Positions 25,584 to 35,600 of a DNA stretch of 64,000 nt are shown piece after piece. A model generated the notes under the pieces. It was not told the DNA's origin. It did not search any database and saw only the letters and a program-made list of their open reading frames with translations. The stretch covers positions 124,001-188,000 of the forward strand of contig PSPG01000001.1 of assembly GCA_003193925.1 (NCBI GenBank). Reading direction: 5' to 3'. Made by a program: the position numbers and the translations under genes. Source of the stretch: Candidatus Thalassarchaeum betae (GTDB taxonomy: Archaea > Thermoplasmatota > Poseidoniia > Poseidoniales > Thalassarchaeaceae). Each line of letters begins with the position of its first letter. Positions within the stretch are counted from its first letter, which is position 1.

Positions 25584-26153
25584 TCACTCCTCCATCAGGG
25601 CAACCCAGTCAATCACCGAGCCCGGGCTTGCTGGCTTGAAGCCATCTGCTATCCAATGCGACAGAGCAGCAACGATGGAGCCGGCATCGCTGTCCGTGCT
25701 GTCGAACTCGATCCACGGGGCATCTCCTTCGCGCTCGTTCCACGCCCCACCGAGCAACTCCCATTCCCAGTTGGCCTGCGTCTTCTCGGCCGAGTACCCC
25801 CTGCTCGCGAGCCTCTGCTCGAGGACGTCGGGCGAGCAGCGCAGCACAGCCACGGCATCGCTGGGAAGGTGGTGAGACAGGTGCCCGTCGACGATGAGTG
25901 GTTCTGCGGGTGGCGAGGACCACTCTGGGGCCAGCGAGTCGTACAATCTGTCGAGGTCGACCGGCCTGGCCCCGTCGGCTGGGTCGAGCTCGCCCAGACA
26001 GCCATGCTCCTGCGCGAGGGACTCGACTGAAACCATCGTGTATCCTCTCACCTTGAGCATCTCCGCTATGGTGCTCTTCCCAGTACCCGGGGTACCGGTG
26101 AGGGCGAGGCGAAAGCCACCTGTCACATAACCCCCGGCTGGTAAGGAAGCCAT
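25584..26153 (-). CDS. AK6/Fap7-like adenylate kinase family nucleotide kinase
   Basis: About 189 residues. P-loop 'LALTGTPGTGKSTIAEMLKVRGY' at the N-terminus, then 'VDGHLSHHLPSDAVAVLRCSP' and 'LASRGYSAEKTQANWEWEL', which together match the archaeal and eukaryotic adenylate kinase 6 family. Members have NMP kinase activity and take part in small-subunit ribosome maturation with uS11; that role is inferred here from the family. The start is uncertain: ATG 26153 ('MASLPAGG') or GTG 26126 ('VTGGFRLAL'); the ORF track start at 26204 begins with a run of arginines and is unlikely. Its stop overlaps the start region of the transferase gene. Confidence 0.75.
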   Translation of the reverse strand: MASLPAGGYVTGGFRLALTGTPGTGKSTIAEMLKVRGYTMVSVESLAQEHGCLGELDPADGARPVDLDRLYDSLAPEWSSPPAEPLIVDGHLSHHLPSDAVAVLRCSPDVLEQRLASRGYSAEKTQANWEWELLGGAWNEREGDAPWIEFDSTDSDAGSIVAALSHWIADGFKPASPGSVIDWVALMEE

Positions 26154-26219
26154 GAACGCTACGCGTCGCCGGCGCAACATTGACCTTCTCCTCCGGGCCC
26201 GCACGGGGTCGAGAGAGCC

Positions 26220-27350
26220 ATGGGAGAGGGCGAAGTCAATTGGATGAGAGCGATGGACCCGCGTCAGTCCAAGCTCAATCTCATGCTTCTGGCGATTCCA
26301 GCAACCTTCTACTTCGCGTACGTGTCAGGAGACCAGACAGCTGCCTTCTTCGCCTCGATGGTGGCGATAATGCCGCTCGCCTTCCTGATGGGCTTCGCAA
26401 CCGAGGAGATCGCCCTGCGGACCTCGGATTCGATTGGCGGTCTGCTCAACGCCACCTTCGGCAATGCGGCCGAGTTGATCATCGCGACATTCGCAATATG
26501 GGCGGCCTACCAAGCTGGTGCCGGCTCTGAGACTGCAGACGTCATGGTGCACATCGTCCAAGCCAGTCTGATAGGAAGCATCCTCGGCAACCTCCTGCTG
26601 GTGATGGGATTGGCATTCGTCTGGGGTGGAATCCATCACAAGGTTCAGACCTTCAATGAGACCCAATTCGTCGCCAACAGCTCGCTGCTGCTGCTCGCGG
26701 TGATTACCCTGGTCGTCCCCACCGTGTACCACCTCACCGTGGGAGGGGAGGAAGGCAACGCAGGGGTGGTTAATCTCTCGAGGGCGGCCGCGCTGGTCCT
26801 GCTCGGGATGTACGTTCTGTTCCTGCTGTTCCAACTGCGCACGCACTCCGACCTTTTCGCCACCGACGGCATTAATGACGAGGAGCCCCAGATGAGCAAG
26901 CGCGACGCGGTCGTGCTTCTCCTAGTCGCCACGGTGTTCGTCTCTTGGATGGCTGAGATTCTCGTACACTCACTGGAGACCGCGGCCAATGAGGTCGGCC
27001 TGTCGTACCTCTTCATCGGAGTAATCCTGGTCCCGCTTTTCGGCAACGCGGCCGAGCACTTCACCGCGGTGACCGTCGCAGGCAAGGACAAGATGGACCT
27101 CTCGTTCGCCATCGCTATCGGCTCGAGCACCCAGATCGCGGTGTTCGTAGCCCCCTTGATGGTGGTCTTCGCCTGGATGCTCGGCGTCGGGCTGACCTTT
27201 GAGTTCGGGATCTTGGAAACGGTCGCCGCCTTCCTCGCCGTGATGATCGTCAACGCCATCGCAGCGGACGGCAAGAGCAACTGGCTTGAGGGCGCGATGC
27301 TTCTGGGAGCCTACACCGTCTTGGCTCTGGCCTTCTGGTTCCATCCCTGA
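26220..27350 (+). CDS. Ca2+/cation:H+ antiporter, CAX family
   Basis: 376 residues with about 11 hydrophobic segments in two inverted halves. Each half has its alpha-repeat signature: 'GLLNATFGNAAELIIATFAI' in the first and 'PLFGNAAEHFTAVTVAGKDK' followed by 'IAIGSSTQIAVFVAPLMV' in the second. The conserved GNAAE glutamates line the ion path. An acidic linker ('DGINDEEPQMSKRD') separates the halves, as in other CAX proteins. It should export Ca2+ or related divalent cations using the proton gradient. ATG 26220 or 26244 may start it. Divergent from the AK6-like kinase gene, with a gap of about 66 bases. Confidence 0.9.
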   Translation: MGEGEVNWMRAMDPRQSKLNLMLLAIPATFYFAYVSGDQTAAFFASMVAIMPLAFLMGFATEEIALRTSDSIGGLLNATFGNAAELIIATFAIWAAYQAGAGSETADVMVHIVQASLIGSILGNLLLVMGLAFVWGGIHHKVQTFNETQFVANSSLLLLAVITLVVPTVYHLTVGGEEGNAGVVNLSRAAALVLLGMYVLFLLFQLRTHSDLFATDGINDEEPQMSKRDAVVLLLVATVFVSWMAEILVHSLETAANEVGLSYLFIGVILVPLFGNAAEHFTAVTVAGKDKMDLSFAIAIGSSTQIAVFVAPLMVVFAWMLGVGLTFEFGILETVAAFLAVMIVNAIAADGKSNWLEGAMLLGAYTVLALAFWFHP

Positions 27351-27401
27351 ACAGAGGAACGCGTCTAGTTCGTCCCATATAGATCAAACAAATATTAGCA
27401 G

Positions 27402-27677
27402 TTGAAGATAGATATTTTATGGAAAAAACGGTTGCCTGAAATCATGATGTTCGAATGCAATATAGACGCGAGAGGTAAGGCGTATCGCCTCAAGCTCGGA
27501 ATCATGGGGGTCGTAGTTGGGTTGGTATTGGCGGCAGTCTTCTACTTTGCAGGAATCGATTGGGGTGTTCTACGGTTAATTCCTATGGCAATCATAGGCG
27601 GAGGAGTATTTTCTATTTTCGAAGGCCTGGCTGGGTGGTGCGTTGTACGAGCATTGGGATTCCGAACTCCTCTGTGA
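27402..27677 (+). CDS. Small two-helix membrane protein in an AT-rich patch
   Basis: 91 residues from the TTG or ATG region at 27402; ATG 27444 ('MFECNIDARGKAYRLKLG' follows) may be the true start. Two hydrophobic helices, 'LGIMGVVVGLVLAAVFYFAG' and 'LIPMAIIGGGVFSIFEGLAG', end in 'GWCVVRALGFRTPL', a form seen in short membrane proteins related to the DUF2892-like group. Base composition is clearly more AT-rich than its neighbours and synonymous codons differ (ATA, TTA, AAT frequent). That may mean recent transfer or low expression. No function can be assigned. The 157 bases after it hold no gene that I can support. Confidence 0.55.
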   Translation: MKIDILWKKRLPEIMMFECNIDARGKAYRLKLGIMGVVVGLVLAAVFYFAGIDWGVLRLIPMAIIGGGVFSIFEGLAGWCVVRALGFRTPL

Positions 27678-27834
27678 GAGAAATCAGATACTCCTCCGCA
27701 TGCCCAGAGGGTCCCTCAGTGCGGACTCAAGATCTTCGTGCACAAAGTCGTAACTCTCCTTCTGCATTGACTGTGGTTGTGTGTTAATATTTGTAAAATT
27801 AATCACCTCAGTTTCTACTTGGGTACCCTCTGAT

Positions 27835-29085
27835 TCAGATTTTCGAGTAGTATTCTGAGACTGCGTCTTCTAAATCGGAGCCCGCACGGCTCTCGTCGAT
27901 GCTCACAGTCACACCGTCACGACGGATTGCTTGACCTCCGACCAGTACGTCGAGACACCTCGTTCCGCTGTAGATCAGGTTGGCCAGCAGCCTCCTGCCG
28001 TCACGGCCCCACGGCCGCATCCTGATGTCGTCGAGATCCCAGGTGACCCAGTCGATGGAACCCTTGGTGGCCAGTTGCCAGGTTTCCACGGGGTTGAGGA
28101 TCCTCGCATCCCAGTGGTCGTGCCTCTGGATCAGACTCGCCACCTTAGCCTCGGCACGCATGTCGAGGCTGTTGTTGCTGGCGGCGCCGTCGGTCCCTAG
28201 ACGGATGTCGACGCCGGCCTCGCGCATAGCCGGGTAGGACATGGTGCCGCCGCAGGCGAGCTTCTGGTTGCTGTTCGGACAGTGGACGGCGTGAGCCTCG
28301 TGACCTGCGAGTATGCGCATCTCCTTCTTGGTGACCCAGCCGCAGTGGGCGCACACCGTGCCCTCCTGGAAGTAGCCGATGGAGTCGAGGTACTCGACGG
28401 GGTACATGCCGTGCTCGGCGTGGCAGTCGGCGACCTCCTTGCGGGTCTCGCTGGTGTGTATGTGGAGTCTGCAGCCGAGCTCAGAGGCCATCTCGGCAGC
28501 CTTCAGCAGCGTCTCCTCGCTGCAGGTGTAGACCGCGTGGGTGCCGATCCCGTACTCGACTCGGTCGGACGGTACTCCTCCTCTCAGCAGACCACCCATC
28601 TTCTGCAGGGCCTCGGCCCCGCCAGAGGGGTAGGAGGGAGTCGGGAAGTCGGTGATCGGCCCGCAGGCGACGCCTCGCATGCCAGCCTCGACTAGGACGC
28701 CGGCCACCACGTCCGGGTGGTAGTACATGTCACAGGCGAAGGTCGTGCCAGTGGCAATCATCTCAGCCGCAGCTGCTCTGGTGCCCGCTTCGACGAACTC
28801 AGCAGTTAGGCCCTTCTCCACAGGGAAGACCGAGGTCTCGAGCCACTCCATCAGCGGCAGACCCTCGCCCATCGAGCGATTGAGGATCATCGCGAGGTGG
28901 GTGTGCCAGTTCTGCAGGGAGCGCGTCACCAGGCGCATCGTACCGTCAATCGTCTCGGCCACGTCCTCGTCGCCATTGCTCGCACAGTACGAGCCGTCTG
29001 GGTGGAGTAGGAAATCGCCGTGCTGGACTGCACCATCATGGTCAACCAGGCGCGTTCCTGTGACCCGTCGCACACCCCCGTCCAT
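27835..29085 (-). CDS. Amidohydrolase, MTA/SAH deaminase-like
   Basis: 416 residues of the metal-dependent amidohydrolase superfamily (TRZ/ATZ branch). Metal and catalytic sites in order: 'NWHTHLAM' (HxH), 'GCRLHIHTSET' (His), 'VCAHCGWV' (His) and 'IRLGTDGAASNNSLDM' (Asp). The N- and C-terminal beta-sandwich pieces are present. The closest characterised group deaminates 5'-methylthioadenosine, S-adenosylhomocysteine or adenosine; guanine or chlorohydrolase-type substrates cannot be excluded. Cytoplasmic. GC-rich, unlike the AT-rich gap just beyond its stop. No methionine-salvage partner gene adjoins it, so the substrate remains open. Confidence 0.82.
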   Translation of the reverse strand: MDGGVRRVTGTRLVDHDGAVQHGDFLLHPDGSYCASNGDEDVAETIDGTMRLVTRSLQNWHTHLAMILNRSMGEGLPLMEWLETSVFPVEKGLTAEFVEAGTRAAAAEMIATGTTFACDMYYHPDVVAGVLVEAGMRGVACGPITDFPTPSYPSGGAEALQKMGGLLRGGVPSDRVEYGIGTHAVYTCSEETLLKAAEMASELGCRLHIHTSETRKEVADCHAEHGMYPVEYLDSIGYFQEGTVCAHCGWVTKKEMRILAGHEAHAVHCPNSNQKLACGGTMSYPAMREAGVDIRLGTDGAASNNSLDMRAEAKVASLIQRHDHWDARILNPVETWQLATKGSIDWVTWDLDDIRMRPWGRDGRRLLANLIYSGTRCLDVLVGGQAIRRDGVTVSIDESRAGSDLEDAVSEYYSKI

Positions 29086-29123
29086 GGACGAGCGAGCGGC
29101 CCGCCCGACTCAAGTGTTCTCCA

Positions 29124-30152
29124 TCAGTAGTCGTAGACCATCTCTGAGAAATGCAGCAGGTTCCCCTCCCTCGCGTTCTCCGACATGTACTGGATGAAGT
29201 AACGCGCTCGCGCGCCCTGATCGAAGGTTATCTCGCTACGCTCACCATAGCGGCTCATCAGATTGGTCACCGAGGGATTGTGCTGGTCGACGGTGCACTG
29301 AGCGACCTCGCTGGGCTCTTGGCCGGGCTTGTAGCCCTCGTAGAGGTCGCTCGCGTTGCAGCCGATATCATCCTCACACCAGGTATAGCAGTCGTAGGGG
29401 GTCGAGCAGATGAAGTCGCCAGTGCGGTAGCATTGGTCGGTGGGAGTGACCCAGTCCTGCGTCCAGATGAATGCCCGCGAGAGGTCCGAGTCCGAGTTCG
29501 GATCGTCGTGGAACTGGTGGGTGTGGTAGAGGCCGAGGAAGTGCCCGAGTTCGTGGCTCGGAACGGGGCTTGTCGCGAATGTCGAAGCGCGCACCGTGCT
29601 GAAGTAGTATTCTCGCGAATACCACGGATACATGCTGTAAGATCCCCAGCCGTTGCTCTGCATGACGATGTTGACATTGGCTGGGTTGTAGCCTTCAACG
29701 AAGGCGTCGCCGAGTTGGGATATCGAAATCTGGTCACCGAAATCACCACCGTCTTCGCTCGAGTTGTTGAGTGTGCCCGGCTTCTCACCCTCCTCCCCTT
29801 CCTCCTCGTCTTGGACGTCGGGGAAGGCGTCGTCGACCCAGATTATCTCGTCGAGGACGAAGTCGATTCCAGAGGGGTTGTAGACCGAGTTAATCATTTC
29901 GATTCCGGTGGCGATGGAGGTCTCGTTGATGAGCCATTCGACACCGTCGTTGTCTCGATAGACGAAGATGGTGATGGAGAGTTGTCTCACTGGCCCTGCC
30001 TCGCAATCTAGTCCCGGGTAGGGCGAGTCCTCGGTGATTTCTACCCAGTATCCCTGCTCATCGCAGCCTTCCGGCTCCGCCTCGCCACCGAGGCAGCCCG
30101 AGAGAACGGGTGCGACGAGAATCAGCACGAGCAAGGCGGCAGCTCTTCGCAT
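29124..30152 (-). CDS. Lipoprotein metalloprotease, M43 (pappalysin-like) type
   Basis: 342 residues. The lipobox 'VLSGC' after a 19-residue signal peptide predicts a lipid-anchored exported protein. The zinc site is 'SHELGHFLGLYHTHQF', a HExxHxxGxxH motif, near residue 198, followed by the cysteine-rich 'CSTPYDCYTWCEDDIGC' segment and 'PSVTNLMSRYGERSEITFDQ', which has the Met-turn ('NLM') and the 'FTxxQ'-like element of M43 peptidases. An acidic insertion 'DEEEGEEGEKPG' sits before the catalytic domain. It probably digests proteins at the cell surface. Same strand as the deaminase, with a 38-base gap, but no functional link is evident. Confidence 0.8.
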   Translation of the reverse strand: MRRAAALLVLILVAPVLSGCLGGEAEPEGCDEQGYWVEITEDSPYPGLDCEAGPVRQLSITIFVYRDNDGVEWLINETSIATGIEMINSVYNPSGIDFVLDEIIWVDDAFPDVQDEEEGEEGEKPGTLNNSSEDGGDFGDQISISQLGDAFVEGYNPANVNIVMQSNGWGSYSMYPWYSREYYFSTVRASTFATSPVPSHELGHFLGLYHTHQFHDDPNSDSDLSRAFIWTQDWVTPTDQCYRTGDFICSTPYDCYTWCEDDIGCNASDLYEGYKPGQEPSEVAQCTVDQHNPSVTNLMSRYGERSEITFDQGARARYFIQYMSENAREGNLLHFSEMVYDY

Positions 30153-30197
30153 GAGCCTGACTCGAGGTGGTAGGGCTAAACCCTTGCTGGCCCGGCT

Positions 30198-30893
30198 TCA
30201 GTTGCTGGACTTCGGCATGAACGGTATCAGCTTGCCCGCCAGCGCTTCGATGTTCCGAGTTTGGATCCAAACCTTGCCCGCTCCTGTTAACCGCAGTACA
30301 AAACCTTCGCCTCCGAACATGGTAGTCTTGAGTCCTCCCGACGGAGCCACACCGTAGGACACCCCCTCAGTGAAGGCTACGAGGTGTCCGTTGTCCACAA
30401 TTATCGGGGCATCTGGTGTTACTTCGAGCTCCTTGACAGCCCCGTAGGAACTGTAGAAAACCTGACCGGGACCACCTTGTGAGAATGCCCTCAGGAAGAA
30501 GCCTCCTTCTCTGGACAGGAGCGCCTTGGCACCTTGGAATTTGGTATCGTACTCCACGTTCGGCGAGCAGGCCATGAAGGCCCCCCCTTGCATGTACAGT
30601 CCTTCACCCGGGACCAAGTCAAATGTTGAGACATCTCCCGGAGCTGAAGGAGCCATCGATATCCATCCACCAGAAGGTCCTGCGGTGTATGTGTTGACGA
30701 AGAACGACTCCCCGCCCACTACGGCCTTGAAGAGACCCCTCATCAGTCCCCCCTTACTTGCTCTGCCTGTGCTGACACTCACATCAGATGACTGGGCCAC
30801 CATGGCACCGGGTTCGACCTTGATTGACTCTCCAGGTCCGAGGTTGGCGGTCATCAGTGTGAAGGCTGGTTGGAACTCGCATTCTGCGTCCAT
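30198..30893 (-). CDS. AIM24/TIGR00266 family protein
   Basis: About 231 residues from ATG 30893 ('MDAECEFQPAFTLMTANLG'). Family traits: 'LGPGESIKVEPGAMVAQSSD', 'GLMRGLFKAVVGGESFFVNTY', 'LVPGEGLYMQGGAFMACSP' and 'GLKTTMFGGEGFVLRLTGAGKVWIQT'. These are double-stranded beta-helix proteins with poorly defined roles; the mitochondrial relative affects inner-membrane architecture. No signal peptide. The ORF track start at 30950 overlaps the neighbouring hydrolase gene and is less likely. Downstream of the FAH-family gene on the same strand. Confidence 0.85.
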   Translation of the reverse strand: MDAECEFQPAFTLMTANLGPGESIKVEPGAMVAQSSDVSVSTGRASKGGLMRGLFKAVVGGESFFVNTYTAGPSGGWISMAPSAPGDVSTFDLVPGEGLYMQGGAFMACSPNVEYDTKFQGAKALLSREGGFFLRAFSQGGPGQVFYSSYGAVKELEVTPDAPIIVDNGHLVAFTEGVSYGVAPSGGLKTTMFGGEGFVLRLTGAGKVWIQTRNIEALAGKLIPFMPKSSN

Positions 30894-30937
30894 GACAACT
30901 CTCTGGAAGCACGGCTTTTTAATTGAATGGGGATGGA

Positions 30938-31558
30938 TTAGACAACGCATTTCGCATTGAGGAGGCTGACCGTCTCACCTTCGGAGTTCTTCATCCATGC
31001 CTCCACTACATCCCCCTCATGCATCGGTCCGACGCCTTTCGGGGTGCCAGTCCAGACAAGGTCGCCCGGTGAGAGATCGTACCAGCCCTTGAGGTGGCTG
31101 AGAATTGACTCGACAGAGTGCACCATCAGCTCGGTCGAGGCCTGCTGCCTCACCTCGCCATTGACCGACATCCCGATCTCGACCGGTCGAGGATCCCAAG
31201 CCGTCCAGGTCCCGAGCACTCCCGAGCCTGCGAAGCCCTTGCCCTCGAGCCAGGGCCAGCCATTGTGCTTGGCATGTGTCTGACGAGTCCTGTTGGTGGT
31301 GTCGTTGCCTACGCACATCTCGACCGGCTCCAACTCATCACCGAGTCGGATGACCAACTCGACCTCGTGGTCGATGTGCTCCTCAGCCACCCCGAGTGCG
31401 ATCACGTTGTTGCCGTTCTCGTCGGCCTCGATGAGAGCGGTCGGTGGCATCAGGAAGAAGCGGGGGTAGTCGGTGATGTCCCCGTGAATCTCCTTGGCGT
31501 GCCCCACGTAGTTGCGGAAAACAGCCCAGCCGACGCCCACGGCGCCGCCAGCGAACAC
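30938..31558 (-). CDS. Fumarylacetoacetate hydrolase (FAH) family enzyme
   Basis: About 206 residues if begun at GTG 31558. 'FRNYVGHAKEIHGD' near the start and 'EEHIDHEVELVIRLGDEL' (metal-binding E-x-E), 'GNDTTNRTRQ', 'KGFAGSGVLGTW' and 'LVWTGTPKGVGPMHEGDVVEAW' are the order of FAH-fold hydrolases and decarboxylases such as acylpyruvases or oxaloacetate decarboxylases. The first about 44 residues of the listed ORF (from 31690) run into the divergent DnaJ-like gene and look non-native; the true start is between 31534 and 31558. The Mg2+ or Mn2+ ligands appear complete. Precise substrate unknown. Confidence 0.82.
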   Translation of the reverse strand: MFAGGAVGVGWAVFRNYVGHAKEIHGDITDYPRFFLMPPTALIEADENGNNVIALGVAEEHIDHEVELVIRLGDELEPVEMCVGNDTTNRTRQTHAKHNGWPWLEGKGFAGSGVLGTWTAWDPRPVEIGMSVNGEVRQQASTELMVHSVESILSHLKGWYDLSPGDLVWTGTPKGVGPMHEGDVVEAWMKNSEGETVSLLNAKCVV

Positions 31559-31628
31559 AGCACCATTAGCACATCGGTGCCAATCACCCTCCGAGGGTTG
31601 AAGGCTCTCCCTCCGACCAAAGCGCTCG

Positions 31629-32615
31629 ATGGCCGAGGACCCGTACCGCGTTCTAGGCGTTTCTCCCGACGCGACAGACGCGGAAATCAAGCGGGCCTAC
31701 CGCAAACTCGCCCGGCAGTACCACCCCGACCGCAACCCGGGTGACGCAGCGGCCGAGGAGCGGTTCAAGGCGATTCAGGCTGCCTACGAGGCCGTAGGAA
31801 CGGCCGAGGCGCGCAAGGAGAACGACCAGCGCCGCCGGATGGAGGAGATGTTCGGAGGCGGAGGCTCCCAGGGCAACCCGTTCGGAGGGGGCTCCGGAGG
31901 AGTCGACCTAGGCGACATCATCTCGCAGTTCATGGGTGGACGGGGGACATCGACTCCTGGCTTCGATTTCAGGTTCTCTCAGGGCTTCGGAGGCAGGCAG
32001 ACCCAGCAGCCCAGGAGCGAGCCCACCGAGCCATCTAGGGGAGCGGTCATCGAGGCTGGACTCGATGTCTCGCTCGAGCAGGCCTCGAGCGGTACCGAGG
32101 TCAAGTTCGCCCACCGCAGACTGAAGCGCTGCGACAAGTGCAAAGGCTCGAGTTTCGGCACCTCGAAGCGCTGCGCTCCGTGCAACGGCACAGGGGTCCA
32201 GACCAAGGGAAGCACACTCGCGGTGAAGGTGCCCCCGAACGCTAGCCACGGGCAACTGCTCCGACTGAAGGGAATGGGCCACGAGCACCCGCAGGGCGAG
32301 CCGGGGGACCTGCTTATCACCCTGAGGCTCGACGCCGAGGAGGGCCGCCGCTGGGAGGACGGCAGGCTGGTCCAAGAGGTCCCCATTCCCATCACCACAC
32401 TGTTGCTCGGCGGCAAGGTTAGAATCAGCACTCCTGTCGGCAAACGGGTGCAGATCGATGTGCCAGAGGGGACCCGGGTAGGCGACCGCCGGCGACTGCA
32501 GGGCCACGGCCACTCAGGGGGCCCTCTGGACATCGAATTCACGCTCGCTGAGCCAGACAAACTGACCAAGTCCCAGCGCGACGCCTTAGAGAGCCTGCGG
32601 GACAGCGGCCTGTGA
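31629..32615 (+). CDS. dnaJ: DnaJ-like co-chaperone with reduced zinc-finger region
   Basis: 328 residues. The J domain is complete with the HPD tripeptide in 'LARQYHPDRNPGDAAAEERF'. A Gly/Phe-rich linker ('FGGGGSQGNPFGGG', 'MGGRGTSTPGFDF') follows. The cysteine-rich region holds only two CxxCxG-type repeats, 'CDKCKGSSFG' and 'CAPCNGTG', where classical DnaJ has four, so at most one zinc can be bound. The C-terminal beta-domains include 'VKVPPNASHGQLLRLKGMGH' and 'VQIDVPEGTRVGDRRRLQGHG'. It should deliver clients to DnaK, whose gene is not here. The start lies just beyond the divergent FAH gene. The symbol is by family; a paralogue (CbpA-like) is possible. Confidence 0.88.
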   Translation: MAEDPYRVLGVSPDATDAEIKRAYRKLARQYHPDRNPGDAAAEERFKAIQAAYEAVGTAEARKENDQRRRMEEMFGGGGSQGNPFGGGSGGVDLGDIISQFMGGRGTSTPGFDFRFSQGFGGRQTQQPRSEPTEPSRGAVIEAGLDVSLEQASSGTEVKFAHRRLKRCDKCKGSSFGTSKRCAPCNGTGVQTKGSTLAVKVPPNASHGQLLRLKGMGHEHPQGEPGDLLITLRLDAEEGRRWEDGRLVQEVPIPITTLLLGGKVRISTPVGKRVQIDVPEGTRVGDRRRLQGHGHSGGPLDIEFTLAEPDKLTKSQRDALESLRDSGL

Positions 32616-32666
32616 CCGCGGAGCCATCCACGGAAGGATTGAAGCCAGCGATTCAGAGGCTCGCGC

Positions 32667-35600
32667 GTGGAGCAGGTGCGCGACTTCAGCAAGCTCGCCG
32701 GGCTTCTGCTCGAGCGGCGCCCACAGGTGCACATCACCATCCTGCTGGTCTCGCTACTGATGATTCCCGGAATGCTCGCCAGCCTGACTCCGATAGACAT
32801 CGAGTCCTACGACATGGAATCCCCCGAACTTACTGCTTACAAGGTGCTCAACGAGGAATTCGCCTCCGCTGAAGTGATGTACGGGATGATGGTGTCGATT
32901 CGCGACCCAACGCATTATTCGAGCGGTCCCGAAGCCCCTCACCGCGACGCTGATGGGAACGTTCTGACGGAACAGCTCCCCCAGATTGAGGAGAGGATTG
33001 CCTATCCCGGGGACAATGCCGGACTGGTCGGTGAGGGAGTTCCCATCGGTGGTATACTGAACCTCACGGTTCTGCGTGAGATTGACGGGAAGGCCGCTGA
33101 GATACGCGCCGACCCCATCTCAGAGTTCTCCCGCCCCATGGTCAGCGAACTGACGGGAGAGGGGAGCGATGGGGTGCTGGCTCTGCCGGACCAGTTCCGC
33201 TCGTTCATGTCCAATCGCTCTATGCTGACTCGCGACACGGTGAACGAGTTCGGGCAATTCGTGCCTGCCCGCACCAATTGGACCGACTGCTGGCCGCTGG
33301 AGTGTCTCGAGTTCGATGACCCGGGAATCACCCAGTCCCACATCGACCTCGCAGCCCATCGCATGATTGCCTCGAGCGAAGGCGTCTTCATGCGCTGGAT
33401 GTCCACTGACCGAGGATTCACCTCCGATCCCAGCAGCCCGGTCATTGGCCCGATCGGTGGTAGGATTACCGAGGACGGCACCTTCGAGGGTGCGGAATGG
33501 GGACCGGGTCGTTGGTCGGCCTCTACGACTTGGATGCTCCTGCAAGTCAGCCGCGACGCGATGGAGGAAAGCGGTTTCACCCATTCCTGGAGCAACGCCA
33601 GATCGGAGCCGGATGGCTGGTCATATCATGGCCTGCAGCTTCTCACGACGCCCCCTCACCGAACCACAGAGGAGTGCAGGGCGCTAGTGGAGGGAGGAGG
33701 AGCCCCCTGTGCGGCCGAGTGGGCCATAGTCGCGCTCGAGGAGAATATCCGAACCACCGACCAGTTGACCGTTTCGATGATAATCGGCGAGGGGATCAAC
33801 GTCGAAGTCAACCGAGAGCTCCAGGAATCCGCGATTCTGCTTGCCGGGATGGCCATAGCGATACTCGTGCTGCTTTGGTTCAGCCTCCGACGCCTCTCCG
33901 ACGTGGCAATCGTCGGCGCCACCTTGGTATTCAGCCTCCTGTGGATGCAGGGCCTTATTGGCTGGGGCATAATCGTCGGAAGCGAATTCGACCTCAAGAT
34001 CATCAGCCGCAGCCAGTTCTCCATTCTGCTACCGATACTGATATTGGCTCTCGGTATCGATGATAGCCTCCACGCGCTTCACCGATACAAGGAGGAGAGA
34101 CGGAACGGCAAGCCTCCCGAGGACGCCGCCCGCGTCTCGCTCACGCGCGTCGGCCGCGCGATAATGCTCACCTCGTTCACCACCATGGCGGCCTTCGCCG
34201 CCAACTTCACGTCGGAAATACCGGCCCTGCGCTCGTTCGGCTTGGAAGCGGCGTTCGGCGTAGGCTCCGCATTCATTCTCACAGGGCTCTGGGCTCCGAT
34301 TATCAGGTTGGACTGGGATTTATGGATCTTGAAGCGCGGTGAACTTGGAGAGGAGGACGGGACCACTTTGCACATGATTCGGGAGGAATGGCTCGCAGAG
34401 GTCGCGGGAACCTCCTCGAAGAAGTCCTCGCTCATCTTGGCTGCTGTATTGGTCCTCTCAGCGCTGGCCGTGCCGATGATGCTCGGTCTCGAGGGCGATT
34501 TCAAAGTCGAGGACTTCTTGGACGGTGAGAGCGATTTCGCCCAAGGCGTCGAGATAGTCAACACGCGGTTCACGGACGAAGGGGAGCCTGCTGCCATCGT
34601 CATCGAGGGCGACATGCTCGACCCAAGGGTGTACGCGGCGATCGGCGCCACCAGGGAGAACATGCTAGATGCCTCTGAGGACGACCCCCAGAGATTCACT
34701 CGCACTCCTCTGGGGGTGCCGGAGTTGCACGGCGTGGACGAGCTCGCTCTGTTCGCGATGGCCAGCATGGGGGCGAATGCCACGCCCTTCATCGAAGCGG
34801 GTTGGGCTTCTGAATCGAACAGCGGTTGCGCTATCACCTCCAACGGCCTGCCTGAGACTACAGACCGAGACTGCCTGAGGTTCCTGTACGGCTTCCTGTT
34901 CACACACGGCATCCCTGAGGGAGGGCTCATCCCGCACATTCCAGCCAGCATAATCGCGTTGTACATCCTGCCCTCATGCGAGTTGGACCCACAGGCAGTC
35001 CACCTCTGTTCTGACGGCAGCGGTCCGAGTTACGAGCGGATGACCCTGCGCTGGGGTGTCAGCGACGCCGAGAAGTTCAACTTGGTCGAATTGACTCTGG
35101 CGGAGCTCGAGAGGGACATGGCTCCGTTCCAGGAGTTGGCCGGTCAGGACATCTCGCTCCGTGTGCCCGTCAGTGAGGCCAGTGAGGAGTTTCCAGTCAC
35201 GTGGGCGATACCGACGGGTGATCCTGTGACCCGGTACGTCGCCGCCTCGAGCATGCAGAACGAGCTGCAAGGGACCCTGATGCTCGGAGTCGTGTTCTGC
35301 CTGATTACGCTGTGGTGGGGATTCAGGAGGGTTGGCGCCAGTTTGAACTCGTACTCAAAGCGCGAACTCGTTCTCTCTCTGCCGGTCATCGCAGGCATTG
35401 CCTACTTTGTTCTCTGGTCGACCGGCTCCGCGACCATCTGTGCCGTGATCACTGTCTGGCTACTGCTCAATGCCGGGCTCTGGGGGACTCGTGCGCTCAG
35501 TATGGCGATGGTCACCACCACCCCCATCATCGTAGTGGTCATCTGGCTCTACGCGATCATCTACCTAGCCGGATACGGGCTCAACATGGTCACCGTCGCC

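Noticed and set aside
27680-27810. Minus-strand mini-ORF 'MQKESYDFVHEDLESALRDP...' in the AT-rich gap
   Set aside because: Only about 27 codons from its ATG. A ribosome-site-like GAGGTGATT lies upstream but more than 30 bases from the ATG; too weak to call.
29790-29820. Simple GAG/CTC-rich tract as a repeat element
   Set aside because: It only encodes the acidic 'DEEEGEEGEK' linker of the lipoprotein protease.
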